Origin: Cupriavidus necator
Lineage (GTDB): Bacteria; Pseudomonadota; Gammaproteobacteria; Burkholderiales; Burkholderiaceae
Reading direction: 5' to 3'
Assembly (NCBI GenBank): GCA_022041995.1
Contig: CP074381.1
Span: forward strand, 3,100,001-3,164,000
Length of the DNA: 64,000 bases
Part shown: piece by piece, positions 44,448-52,570 of the stretch
How the letters are laid out: each line of letters opens with the position of its first letter
How positions within the stretch are numbered: the stretch's first letter is position 1
Made by a program: the position numbers and the translations under genes
The notes under the pieces: model-generated
The model's input: only the letters and a program-made list of their open reading frames with translations
Databases searched by the model: none
What the model was told of the DNA's origin: nothing

Positions 44448-44795
44448 ATGCAAACCACGCCCTCTGGCCTGCAATACGAAGACACCACCGTCGGCGCCGG
44501 CGCCGAAGCCATCGCCGGCAAGCACGTCACCGTGCACTACACCGGCTGGCTGTACGAGAATGGCCAGGCTGGCCGCAAGTTCGATTCGAGCAAGGACCGC
44601 AACGACCCGTTCGTGTTCCCGCTGGGTGCCGGCCATGTGATCCGCGGCTGGGACGAAGGCGTGCAGGGCATGAAGGTAGGCGGCGTGCGCCGCCTGGTGA
44701 TCCCCGCCGACCTCGGCTACGGTGCCCGCGGCGCCGGCGGCGTGATCCCGCCGAACGCTACCCTGCTGTTTGAAGTGGAACTGCTGGCAGTCTAA
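44448..44795 (+). CDS. FKBP-type peptidyl-prolyl isomerase
   Basis: A single-domain 115-residue [48 protein letters not shown] and [14 protein letters not shown] cover the complete active-site pocket (Y31, F45, D46-type residues, W68). No signal peptide is present, so it is cytoplasmic and speeds proline isomerisation during folding. GGAAGGA lies ahead of the ATG. A bifurcated hairpin follows. Confidence 0.93.
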   Translation: MQTTPSGLQYEDTTVGAGAEAIAGKHVTVHYTGWLYENGQAGRKFDSSKDRNDPFVFPLGAGHVIRGWDEGVQGMKVGGVRRLVIPADLGYGARGAGGVIPPNATLLFEVELLAV

Positions 44796-44805
44796 GCCGG
44801 CAAGA

Positions 44806-44841
44806 CGGTTGTCGCGCCTGCACAGGCAGGGGCGACAACCG
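44806..44841. terminator. Hairpin between FKBP gene and converging gene
   Basis: cggttgtcgc pairs with gcgacaaccg, with an inner gcct/aggc stem. There is no T-run on either side. Confidence 0.55.
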
Positions 44842-44875
44842 CGGCAACTACCCGTTTTGCTGGCGCGCCCGCGCC

Positions 44876-45196
44876 TCAGAACCCGATGGCGGCATTGCCG
44901 ACATCGACGCGGACCTTGTCCCGGTCCAGCAGCCGCGCCGCATGGCGGGCATAGTCCTGCGCCCAGGCAGGATCGCCGGAAAAGCGCGCTTCTCCGGAAA
45001 ACTTGGCGACATTCAGGATCTTGTCGATCACCAGCACCTTGCCGACCGGGCTCGACGCCTGGCAGTCCAGCTCGGTGTATTCCCGGTCGAACCAGCGCCA
45101 CGCGGCGTCCTCGGTGACCGCGGCCAGCTCGTCCGTGCCGATCGTGAAGTCATATTCCTTGCCGCTGCCGAACACCACCGTAAGCGTACGTGCCAT
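44876..45196 (-). CDS. Conserved hypothetical protein
   Basis: A 106-residue soluble protein with no domain I recognise. It begins MARTLTVVFGSGKEYDFTIG, is rich in charged residues, and has a single cysteine near the middle. The start is the ATG at 45196, preceded by a purine-rich GGGGGAA. It converges on the FKBP gene. The clear start, codon structure and lack of a better frame support a real gene. Confidence 0.6.
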   Translation of the reverse strand: MARTLTVVFGSGKEYDFTIGTDELAAVTEDAAWRWFDREYTELDCQASSPVGKVLVIDKILNVAKFSGEARFSGDPAWAQDYARHAARLLDRDKVRVDVGNAAIGF

Positions 45197-45453
45197 CGCA
45201 GGTTCCCCCTGGTCGGATTGAGGCCACCATTGTAAGGACATGGCAGCCGCGCGGGCCAGCAATTCACGGCCGCCTGATCGCGGACAAAGGTGCGGCAGCG
45301 CTCTTCCGCGGCGAGTGACAGAGACGGCACGCCGCCGCAACCGTTGCGAACCGCCCACACCCGCCCCGCTCGCTCAGACAATTCCGAGGAAAACTGGCAC
45401 TTATGTCATTTCCCCCACCTTCCCGAGGGGCAGCTTTGATTTATGCTTGCACC

Positions 45454-46191
45454 ATGGCCATCACGCGACAGGACCTCGAATCCGACCGTCTGCGCACCTC
45501 GCTGTGCAGTACTCCGGTCGCCTCCTCGCTGCTGCCGGAAGCCGTGTTGGAGCAGTCCCTGTCCGATGCGCTGGCGCGCCGCCCGGAAGATCCCGCGCTT
45601 GGCGGCGATGTCTGGCTGTTCGGCTATGGCTCGCTGATCTGGAACCCGATGGTGGTGCACACCGAGCGCCAGCGCGCCACGGTGCACGGCTACCACCGCG
45701 GCTTCTACCTTTATTCCCGCATCAACCGGGGCACCTGGGACAACCCGGGCCTGGTGCTGGGCCTGGACCGGGGCGGCTGCTGCCACGGCATGGTGTTCCG
45801 CATCCCCAGCCATGTGGTCGAGCAGGAATTCCGCGTGCTGTGGCGCCGCGAGATGCTGACCGGGGCCTACCATCCGCGCTGGCTGCGCATCCGCACCGGC
45901 GATGCCTGCGCGCCTGAGCAGCGCGCCCTTGCCTTCGTCATGAACCGCTCGCACGAGTCATACGCTGGCCGGCTGCCGGATATCAGCGTGGTCGAGCGCC
46001 TGCGCCACGCTGCCGGACTGTACGGCCCCGCGCGCGAATACCTGCAGCAAACCCTGCTGGGCCTGGCCACCAACGGCGTCGACGATCCCTACCTGGGCCG
46101 GCTCTGGCGCCAGCTGCAGGCCGACGATGCCGAGCGCGCCGCCCTCGACGACGCAGCGCCCCTGCCTGCCTGCCCCCACGAAACCGTCTGA
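45454..46191 (+). CDS. Gamma-glutamylcyclotransferase, ChaC family
   Basis: A 245-residue protein with the ChaC signature VWLFGYGSLIWNP near residues 55-67 and the conserved EFRVLWRREM segment containing the likely catalytic glutamate. ChaC proteins break glutathione to 5-oxoproline and Cys-Gly. The ATG at 45454 is chosen because the residues between it and an upstream ATG (45403) are not conserved. It is followed by an ankyrin protein gene 17 bases after the stop. Confidence 0.88.
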   Translation: MAITRQDLESDRLRTSLCSTPVASSLLPEAVLEQSLSDALARRPEDPALGGDVWLFGYGSLIWNPMVVHTERQRATVHGYHRGFYLYSRINRGTWDNPGLVLGLDRGGCCHGMVFRIPSHVVEQEFRVLWRREMLTGAYHPRWLRIRTGDACAPEQRALAFVMNRSHESYAGRLPDISVVERLRHAAGLYGPAREYLQQTLLGLATNGVDDPYLGRLWRQLQADDAERAALDDAAPLPACPHETV

Positions 46192-46208
46192 GCCAAGGAG
46201 CTGCCGCC

Positions 46209-47009
46209 ATGACGCGCCCCGCCTCCCGCACCCGCAGACAGGCACTCAACGAGCTGCTGGGCCTGATGGGATTGCTGATGGGGGGCGGCCTGCTGGCGGC
46301 CCAGGGCGGGCAAACCCTGGCGGCACGGCCCGCCGGCGGCGCGGCCAGCCAGCCCGCCGCCCACCCGCCGCGCAGCGCGGCCATGCAGCCGCCGCCACGC
46401 CGCGACGCCATCGGCACGCTCGACCGCAACCTGATCACCGCCGCCGGCGCCGGTGACCAGGAACTGGTGGCGCGCCTGCTGGCCGCCGGCGCCTCGGCGC
46501 GCGCGGCCGATGAACGCGGGCGCAGCGCCCTGCTGGCGGCCGTGCAGAACCGGCACACCGAAGTCGCGCGCACGCTGCTGCTGGCCGGCGCCGATGTGAA
46601 CCTGAAGGACGCCGATGCCAACAGCCCCTTCCTGCTGGCAGCCGCCACCGGCCAGGCCGACATGGTGCGCCTGGCGCTGGCGCACAGCGCCGACCTGGCC
46701 AGCACCGACCGCTATGACGGCACCGCGCTGATCGCCGCCAGCCAGCATGGCCATGTCGAGGTGGTGAAGCTGCTGCTGAAGGCCGGCGTTGCCGTGGACC
46801 ATGTCAACGACCTGGGCTGGACCGCGCTGCTGGAAGCGGTGATCCTGGGCGATGGCAGCACCCGCTACGAGGAAACGGTGCAGTTGCTGCTGGATGCCGG
46901 CGCGGACGCCAACCTCGCCGACCGCGAAGGCGTGACCCCCACGCGCCATGCGCGCGAGCGGGGCTACAAGACGATGGTGAAGATGCTGATGCGGGTGCGG
47001 GGGCATTGA
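46209..47009 (+). CDS. Ankyrin-repeat protein with N-terminal export signal
   Basis: A 266-residue protein. Basic residues (TRRQ) followed by a hydrophobic stretch (about 17-38) form an export signal or anchor, then an Ala/Pro-rich linker leads into about five ankyrin repeats (NLITAAGAGDQELVARLLAAG, GRSALLAAVQNRHTEVARTLL and so on). Periplasmic ankyrin proteins are often linked to catalases in pseudomonads, but katG lies elsewhere here. It probably serves as a protein-binding scaffold. It is followed by a strong terminator. Confidence 0.85.
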   Translation: MTRPASRTRRQALNELLGLMGLLMGGGLLAAQGGQTLAARPAGGAASQPAAHPPRSAAMQPPPRRDAIGTLDRNLITAAGAGDQELVARLLAAGASARAADERGRSALLAAVQNRHTEVARTLLLAGADVNLKDADANSPFLLAAATGQADMVRLALAHSADLASTDRYDGTALIAASQHGHVEVVKLLLKAGVAVDHVNDLGWTALLEAVILGDGSTRYEETVQLLLDAGADANLADREGVTPTRHARERGYKTMVKMLMRVRGH

Positions 47010-47028
47010 GGGCCGGCACCGCGTTAAT

Positions 47029-47060
47029 GAAAAAGGCTGGTCGATCGACCAGCCTTTTTC
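47029..47060. terminator. Perfect palindromic bidirectional terminator
   Basis: A 32-base perfect palindrome (gaaaaaggctggtcga mirrored) lies between the ankyrin gene and the converging ligase gene, with A/T ends suited to both directions. Confidence 0.92.
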
Positions 47061-47078
47061 GTTGGCTGCCCGGCTGCC

Positions 47079-48794
47079 TCAGGCTGCGGGCTTCTCCCCT
47101 GCGCCCGTGTTGCGCGCATTCTCGCTTTCCTGCAGATGGCGCCACATCACCTTGCCGGTGCCCGACTTCGGCAGCGCCTCGACGAACTCCACCACGCGCG
47201 GGTACTTGTAGGCGGCCATGTTCTCCTTGGCCCATTCGATGATCTGCTCCGGCGTGGTCTTGCCCCTGGCATGGGCGCGCAGCACCACCACCGCCTTGAC
47301 GGTCTCGCCGCGGTACGGGTCGCGCGTGCCGATGATGCAGGCCTCCTGCACGTCCGGATGCTTGTACAGCAGGTTCTCGACCTCGGCCGGCCACACCTTG
47401 AAGCCCGATGCATTGATCATGCGCTTGAGGCGGTCGGTGATGAAGAAGTAGCCCTCTTCGTCCATGCGGCCCAGATCGCCGGTGCGGAAGAAAGTCTTGC
47501 CCTCGAACTCGATAAAGGCTTCGCGGGTGGCGTCCTGCTTGCCCCAGTAGCCCTTGAACACCTGCGGGCCGCTGACGATGATCTCGCCGATCTCGTTGGG
47601 CGGCAGTTCCTTGAGCGTGACCGGGTCGACCACGCGCGCGTCGGTGTTGAAGGTCGGCACGCCCAGGCACTGCAGCTTGGGCCGGTCCGACGGGTTGCTG
47701 TGCGTCGGCGCCATGGTCTCGGACAGGCCGTAGCCTTCCAGATAGCTCAGCCCGAACTGCTCGCGCAGGCGCTCGGCCACGGCCTGTGGCATGGCCGCGC
47801 CGCCGCCCCCGATATAACGCAGGCTGGACAGGTCGAACTGGCCCATGTTGGGGCTGGCCAGGAAGTCGATCACCATGGTCGGGATATTGGTCCAGTGCGT
47901 GACCTGGTAGCGCGAGATCAGGCGGCCGGCCACCTCGCGGTCCCAGCGCGGCAGCATCACCACGGTGGCGCCGCTGTAGATCGGGCCGTTCATGCCGTAC
48001 TGCATGCCGGTGACGTGGAACAGCGGCAGCACCGACAGAACCACCGATTCGGCGCCCGAGCCCGACCAGGTCGCGCCGCCGACGATGTTGTGCATCACCG
48101 AGCGGTGCGTGTGGATGCAACCCTTGGGGAAGCCGGTGGTGCCCGAGGTGTAGGGCATCACCGCCATGTCGTCCGGGCCGGCGGTGTGCGGGCCGGGCTG
48201 CAGGCCGGCGCCCAGCGCCTCGGGCCACGCGGTGGCGCCCGCGGGCAGCGGATGCGGCGTGGTCAGCCAGGCTGGCGGCGCGTCTTCCGGGTGTTCGTGC
48301 GTGGGCGGCAGTGCATCGGCATACTGGGTCACCAGCAAATGCTGCAGACGCTCGGCCGGCGCCAGCTCCGCCTGCGCCTGCTCGACCCCGGCGGCCAGGT
48401 CGGCGGTGAAGATCGCCACGCGCGCCTGCGCATCGGTCACGTAATGCTTGAACTCCTCGGCGCGGTTCATCGGGTTGACCGGCACCACCACCGCGTCAGC
48501 GCGCAGGATGGCGTAGTAGCTGACGATGAACTGCGGGCAGTTCTGCATGTACAGCAGCACCCGGTCCCCCTTCCTCACGCCCGCCTTCTGCTGCAGCCAG
48601 CCGGCCAGCGCGGTGGCCTGCGCCTCCAGTTCACGAAAGGTGATGGCATTGCCGAAATAGCGGACTGCGGCCTTTTCGGCATAGCGGAGCGCCGAGACCT
48701 CCAGGTTGGCCCAGATCGAGGTCTCCGGCAGCACGATGGCGGTCGGCAGGCGCTTCGGCCAGAACTGGAAATGCGGGCGGGCTGGGGTCTGCAT
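47079..48794 (-). CDS. Medium/long-chain acyl-CoA ligase (AMP-forming)
   Basis: A 571-residue ANL-family enzyme that would activate a fatty or aromatic acid with ATP and CoA. The MPYTSGTTGFPKG motif is near residues 213-225, the YGLSETM adenine-site motif near 340, FFRTGDLGRMDEEGYFF near 428, and the catalytic lysine in SGTGKVMWR near 545. A TetR-type operator lies in its promoter, suggesting induction by its own substrate or an acyl-CoA. It has no neighbouring beta-oxidation genes. It resembles the FadD-like group annotated as long-chain-fatty-acid--CoA ligase. Confidence 0.88.
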   Translation of the reverse strand: MQTPARPHFQFWPKRLPTAIVLPETSIWANLEVSALRYAEKAAVRYFGNAITFRELEAQATALAGWLQQKAGVRKGDRVLLYMQNCPQFIVSYYAILRADAVVVPVNPMNRAEEFKHYVTDAQARVAIFTADLAAGVEQAQAELAPAERLQHLLVTQYADALPPTHEHPEDAPPAWLTTPHPLPAGATAWPEALGAGLQPGPHTAGPDDMAVMPYTSGTTGFPKGCIHTHRSVMHNIVGGATWSGSGAESVVLSVLPLFHVTGMQYGMNGPIYSGATVVMLPRWDREVAGRLISRYQVTHWTNIPTMVIDFLASPNMGQFDLSSLRYIGGGGAAMPQAVAERLREQFGLSYLEGYGLSETMAPTHSNPSDRPKLQCLGVPTFNTDARVVDPVTLKELPPNEIGEIIVSGPQVFKGYWGKQDATREAFIEFEGKTFFRTGDLGRMDEEGYFFITDRLKRMINASGFKVWPAEVENLLYKHPDVQEACIIGTRDPYRGETVKAVVVLRAHARGKTTPEQIIEWAKENMAAYKYPRVVEFVEALPKSGTGKVMWRHLQESENARNTGAGEKPAA

Positions 48795-48846
48795 GCAACG
48801 TCTCCTGTGCGGTCTCGCGGACCGGGTCTTTCGGTATGGTCAAGGA

Positions 48847-48875
48847 CTATAACCGAACGATCGTTCTATTTTCAA
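48847..48875 (-). promoter_or_regulatory. Ligase promoter with palindromic operator in its spacer
   Basis: On the minus strand TTGAAA (48870-48875) and TTATAG (48847-48852) are spaced by exactly 17 bases, and that spacer contains the palindrome gaacgatcgttc (48855-48866). This is how TetR-family repressors typically block RNA polymerase. The start codon of the acyl-CoA ligase lies about 50 bases downstream. Confidence 0.78.
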
Positions 48876-49029
48876 CCAGAGACTTTCCCGAACACTGCGG
48901 GCGCGGGATTGGCACGGGGCGTTGCATTCGGCGCCTTCGCCCTCACAATAGAGGTATAGATTGCCCTGACTTGCCCCTTCGGGCGGCCCGCCGCTGGCCG
49001 CTCCCGCCTCTCCCAGATCCAGGATTCCC

Positions 49030-49875
49030 ATGAGCGACGTCACCCTTCAGAATTTCGAGACCGAAGTGATCGAGGCCTCGCGCCAGGCGCCCGTGCTGGT
49101 CGACTTCTGGGCGCCGTGGTGCGGTCCCTGCCGCACGCTGGGCCCGATGCTCGAACGGCTGGAGGCCGAGGCCGGTGGCCAGTGGAAGCTGGTCAAGGTC
49201 AATGTCGACGAGAACCAGGACCTGGCCGCGCACTTCGGCGTGCGCAGCATTCCGCACGTGGTGGCAATTACCGACGGCCAGGCGGTGGACCAGTTCATCG
49301 GCGTGCTGCCTGAGTCCGGCCTGCGTGAATTCCTGGGGCGGCTGATGCCCAAGCCCGCGCAGATGGCCCTGCACGAAGCGCTGCAACTGGCCGCCGAGGG
49401 CGACCGGGCCGGCGCCGAGGCGAAGTTTGACGAAGCCATTGCGCTCGACCCCGAGACCGATGCCGCCCGGCTGGCCTATATCGGCTTCCTGCTGGACGGC
49501 AATGCGATCGCCGCCGCCAGGTCGCAGTTCGAGGCCCTGTCGCCACAGGCCGCGCAGCAGGACGCCCATGCCGCGCTGCGCACGCGCATGGATGCGATGG
49601 AGGGCCTGTCCGGCCTGCCAGACGAGCCCACCCTGAGCGGGCGCATCGCCGCCGACCCGCGCGACCTGGCGGCGCGGCTGGACCTGGCCAGGCTGCTGAT
49701 TGCGCGCCAGCAGTACGAGCCGGCGCTGGAGCAGTTGCTGGAAATCGTGCGCACCGACCGCACCTTCGAGGACGATACCGGCCGCAAGACCATGCTGTCG
49801 GTGTTCGAGATGCTGGCCGACCGGCCCGACGTGGTGTCACACTGGCGCCGCCAGCTGAGCACTGCGCTGAACTGA
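49030..49875 (+). CDS. Thioredoxin-like co-chaperone (CnoX/YbbN type)
   Basis: A 281-residue protein. The thioredoxin domain (about 1-110) has the active site WCGPC at 30-34, and TPR-like helices (about 115-281) follow. The C-terminal TPR part identifies the YbbN/CnoX group, which holds unfolding proteins and passes them to chaperonins during bleach stress. E. coli CnoX has lost the first cysteine (SQHC), whereas this version keeps both, so it may also reduce disulfides. Confidence 0.87.
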   Translation: MSDVTLQNFETEVIEASRQAPVLVDFWAPWCGPCRTLGPMLERLEAEAGGQWKLVKVNVDENQDLAAHFGVRSIPHVVAITDGQAVDQFIGVLPESGLREFLGRLMPKPAQMALHEALQLAAEGDRAGAEAKFDEAIALDPETDAARLAYIGFLLDGNAIAAARSQFEALSPQAAQQDAHAALRTRMDAMEGLSGLPDEPTLSGRIAADPRDLAARLDLARLLIARQQYEPALEQLLEIVRTDRTFEDDTGRKTMLSVFEMLADRPDVVSHWRRQLSTALN

Positions 49876-49944
49876 GAGGCCGGGCCGCGGCCCCGGCGCG
49901 GTAAACTGGCGGACTCACTTCCGCCATTTTTCTTGCCAGCCGCC

Positions 49945-50322
49945 ATGCCAGCGCCCCGCCTGATCGACTTCAAGACCGAGCCCGCCCCCAGCCACGACCG
50001 CCCGCGCCCAGACCGGCTGGTGTCAGGCAACCCCGACCGCACCACCTGGACGCACTACAGCGCGCAGCACGGCGACTTCGACTGCGGCATCTGGGCGTGC
50101 GAACCCGGGGCCTGGCGCATCGCCTTCCCGGCCGGCAAGGAAGAGTTCTTCCATGTCATCAGCGGCCGGATCCGCATCAGCGACGATGCCGGCCAGGCCT
50201 GTGACTTCGGCCCCGGCGACGCCTGCGTGATCCCGGCCGGCTTTACCGGGCTGTTCCAGGTGCTGGCGCCGGTGCGCAAGTATTTCGTGGTGATCGACCG
50301 TGACGCCGCCCACCTGGCCTGA
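49945..50322 (+). CDS. Cupin-domain protein
   Basis: A 125-residue single cupin of the EutQ-like (DUF861) group. The barrel is visible as EEFFHVISGRIRISDD and CDFGPGDACVIPAGFTG. The first motif's metal ligands look reduced (one clear histidine in FFHVISG), so enzymatic activity is uncertain. The start is ATG 49945; an upstream TTG in frame is less likely. It converges with the hemerythrin gene 6 bases away. Confidence 0.82.
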   Translation: MPAPRLIDFKTEPAPSHDRPRPDRLVSGNPDRTTWTHYSAQHGDFDCGIWACEPGAWRIAFPAGKEEFFHVISGRIRISDDAGQACDFGPGDACVIPAGFTGLFQVLAPVRKYFVVIDRDAAHLA

Positions 50323-50328
50323 TTGCGC

Positions 50329-50769
50329 TCAGGCCGCGGTGACGGGGCCTTCGACCAGCGTGAAGCCGTGCTCGCGCATATGCGCCACCATCATCGCGTC
50401 CATCGACTTGACATGATGGTCGAACCAGCCTGAGAGCTCGGCCACCAGGCGGCGGCCCAGCTGGAACTCGGCATCGGTGTGCACCTTGTCGCGCACCGCG
50501 GTGGCCACGGCCAGCACCTGCTGGTGCTCGCCCGCGTGGCAATGGCGCGGGCCGAAGCCCATCGCCTCCATCCACTGCTCTTCCTGGGCGAAATGATGGC
50601 GGGTATGGTCGATCCATTCGTCCATCGCCGCCAGGAAGCCGGCGTCGTCGGCGCCGGCCACCGCGGCCAGCAGCTGCACGAACTCGGCATGGGTGGCGTC
50701 GGTGACCGGTTCGCCCAGATGGAGGTGGCCCGGCAGGCCGGCGCAGGAAAGCTGGTCTTTGGCGTCCAT
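50329..50769 (-). CDS. Bacteriohemerythrin-like oxygen-binding protein
   Basis: A 146-residue four-helix protein with ligands for a di-iron centre. H27, H55/H58/H59 in HTRHHFAQEE with E63, H78/H82 in HCHAGEHQQ, and H118/H119 with D124 in FDHHVKSMD are all present in the standard order. Family members bind O2 reversibly for storage, sensing or delivery. The ATG at 50769 is used; an upstream TTG would add 11 residues. Its stop nearly meets that of a cupin gene. Confidence 0.87.
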   Translation of the reverse strand: MDAKDQLSCAGLPGHLHLGEPVTDATHAEFVQLLAAVAGADDAGFLAAMDEWIDHTRHHFAQEEQWMEAMGFGPRHCHAGEHQQVLAVATAVRDKVHTDAEFQLGRRLVAELSGWFDHHVKSMDAMMVAHMREHGFTLVEGPVTAA

Positions 50770-50892
50770 GGGATCGACGGCAATCGTTGAGGAAAACCGC
50801 AAGGATACCGAATCGGCGCGGCCCGGGCCTGATCTGGCGCAAGCCAGGGGTATGCTGTGGGCGATGCGCCCTGTCCGCTACACCTATCCCTC

Positions 50893-51471
50893 ATGCCACG
50901 ACTGATCTTCTTCTGCGGCCATGCCGGCACCGGCAAGACCACCCTCGCCCACCGCCTGATCGGCCCGCTGATGCAGGCCACCGGCGAGCCTTTCTGCCTG
51001 CTCGACAAGGACACCCTGTACGGCCGCTACAGCGCCGCAGCCATGGCCGCGATCACCGGCGACCCCAATGACCGCGACAGCCCGGCCTACCTGGACAACC
51101 TGCGCGACCCGGAATACCAGGGGCTGCTCGACACCGCGCGCGAGAACCTGGCGCTGGGCATCAGCGTGATCGTGGTCGGCCCGCTGTCGCGCGAGGTCAA
51201 GGCCCACCTGCTGCATGACCCCGAGTGGCTGCACGTGCCCGCCGGCACCACGGTGCGCACGGTCTGGGTTCATCTGCCGGAAGACGAGGCCCATGCACGC
51301 ATCATCCGGCGCGGCAATCCCAACGACGCCTACAAGCTGGGCCACTGGGAGGCCTACCGCACCCGGCGCTTCATGCCGGCTCCCAAGGACTATCCGGAAC
51401 TGATCTTCTTCGACAACCAGGCACCCGGCGACGCCGAGATCGACGGGCTGCTGCGCGCGCTGATCGCCTGA
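50893..51471 (+). CDS. P-loop kinase-like ATPase
   Basis: A 192-residue protein with Walker A GHAGTGKTT at residues 9-17 and a following helix and strand pattern (IVVGPLSREV; VWVHLPEDEAHARIIRRGNP) as in AAA_33/zeta-toxin-like small-molecule kinases. The RxxxRGN lid sequence suggests a phosphotransferase rather than a large AAA machine. The substrate is unknown. It starts at the ATG 50893, which places the P-loop near the N-terminus. It is divergent from the hemerythrin gene. Confidence 0.75.
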   Translation: MPRLIFFCGHAGTGKTTLAHRLIGPLMQATGEPFCLLDKDTLYGRYSAAAMAAITGDPNDRDSPAYLDNLRDPEYQGLLDTARENLALGISVIVVGPLSREVKAHLLHDPEWLHVPAGTTVRTVWVHLPEDEAHARIIRRGNPNDAYKLGHWEAYRTRRFMPAPKDYPELIFFDNQAPGDAEIDGLLRALIA

Positions 51472-51493
51472 GCGGCCGAGCGGCCGAGCGGCT
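51470..51493 (+). repeat. Short tandem repeat after the kinase-like gene
   Basis: Three copies of gagcggcc (the last imperfect) lie in the 22-base gap between two converging genes. This is probably replication-slippage material. Confidence 0.5.
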
Positions 51494-52359
51494 TCAGCCG
51501 CGCGCGATCTCGCCGATCACCGCCGACGCCGCGACAAAACCGAATACCGCCGTCACCGCCACCGACGAGCCAAAGCCCGCGCACGCCAGCCCCTGCGGGC
51601 CGCGCATGGCTGGCCCGGCTGCCCGTCCACCGGCGGTGCCTCGTCGATCTCGCAGGCCTGCTGCTCGGGTTCCGGGTATTGCAGTGGCTCGTCCGAATAG
51701 ACCGCGGCAATGCCGAACTTCTTCTTCGGGTCGCGCGTGAAGCCCCATTGCTTGCGCAGGCCGGCGCGCACCTTGGACAGCAGCGGGTCCTGGATCGTGC
51801 GCGCCAGGTCGTCGATACGCACGCGCGTGGGGTCGAGCTGGCCGCCCGCGCCGCCGCAGGTGATCACCGGCACGCCCTGGCGCCGGGCCCAGCCGAGCAT
51901 CCCGGTCTTGACGCGCACCGCGTCGATGGCGTCGATCACGTAGTCATAGCCGGCGCCGAGCAGCTCGGGCACGTTGTCCGGCGTGACGAAATCATCGACC
52001 TGCGTTACCTGGCAGCGCGGGTTGATGGCCACGATGCGCTCGGCCATCGCCTCGACCTTGGCGCGCCCGTAGGCATCGCCCAGCGCATGGATCTGGCGGT
52101 TGGTGTTGGACAGCGCGATATGGTCCAGGTCGATCAGCGTGATGCGCCCGACCGCATTGCGCGCCAGTGCCTCGGCCGCCCAGCTGCCGACGCCGCCAAC
52201 GCCGACCACGCACACGCTGGCCGCCTCCAGGCGGGCCAGGCCGGCGGCGCCATAGAGCCGCGCCACGCCGCCGAAGCGGCGGTGGTAGTCATCTTCGGCC
52301 GGGCTTTCGTGGGTCAGCGGCTCGGGCAGGCCGGCCAGGTCGCGTGCGGCATCGTTCAT
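51494..52359 (-). CDS. tcdA: tRNA threonylcarbamoyladenosine dehydratase, frame broken once
   Basis: This E1-like (ThiF/MoeB superfamily) enzyme cyclises t6A37 in tRNA to ct6A. Repaired length is 288 residues. The Rossmann motif CVVGVGGVGSW, the LIDLDHIALSNTNRQ nucleotide loop, ITCGGAGGQLDPTRVRIDDL and KKFGIAAVYSDEP are all present. The C-terminal membrane-targeting segment (LACAGFGSSVAVTAVFGFVAA) sits in a different frame. One extra base near 51612-51616 joins them as DGQPGPAMRGPQG. The start is ATG 52359. The break is probably an assembly error. Confidence 0.88.
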
Positions 52360-52570
52360 ACTGGAGGAATCAGGTCGATGGAGGTCGGCAGGGCAGGCGC
52401 CCGGCTGCGCCGGGGCAAGAATCCGGCATTTTCCGGCGGCGATGTCAGCCAATCGCCGACAAAGTCAGGAAGCGCGCAACTATACAATAGACGTGCAGTG
52501 GTCCGTTCGCCGCCCCGCGCTGGCGTGGGCGGGCCCGGACCTGCCCCCGCCAGACAGGAGAGGCCGCCTC

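Noticed and set aside
46209..47009. Ankyrin protein as a host-directed effector
   Set aside because: It has an ordinary export signal and sits among housekeeping genes. There is no secretion-system context.
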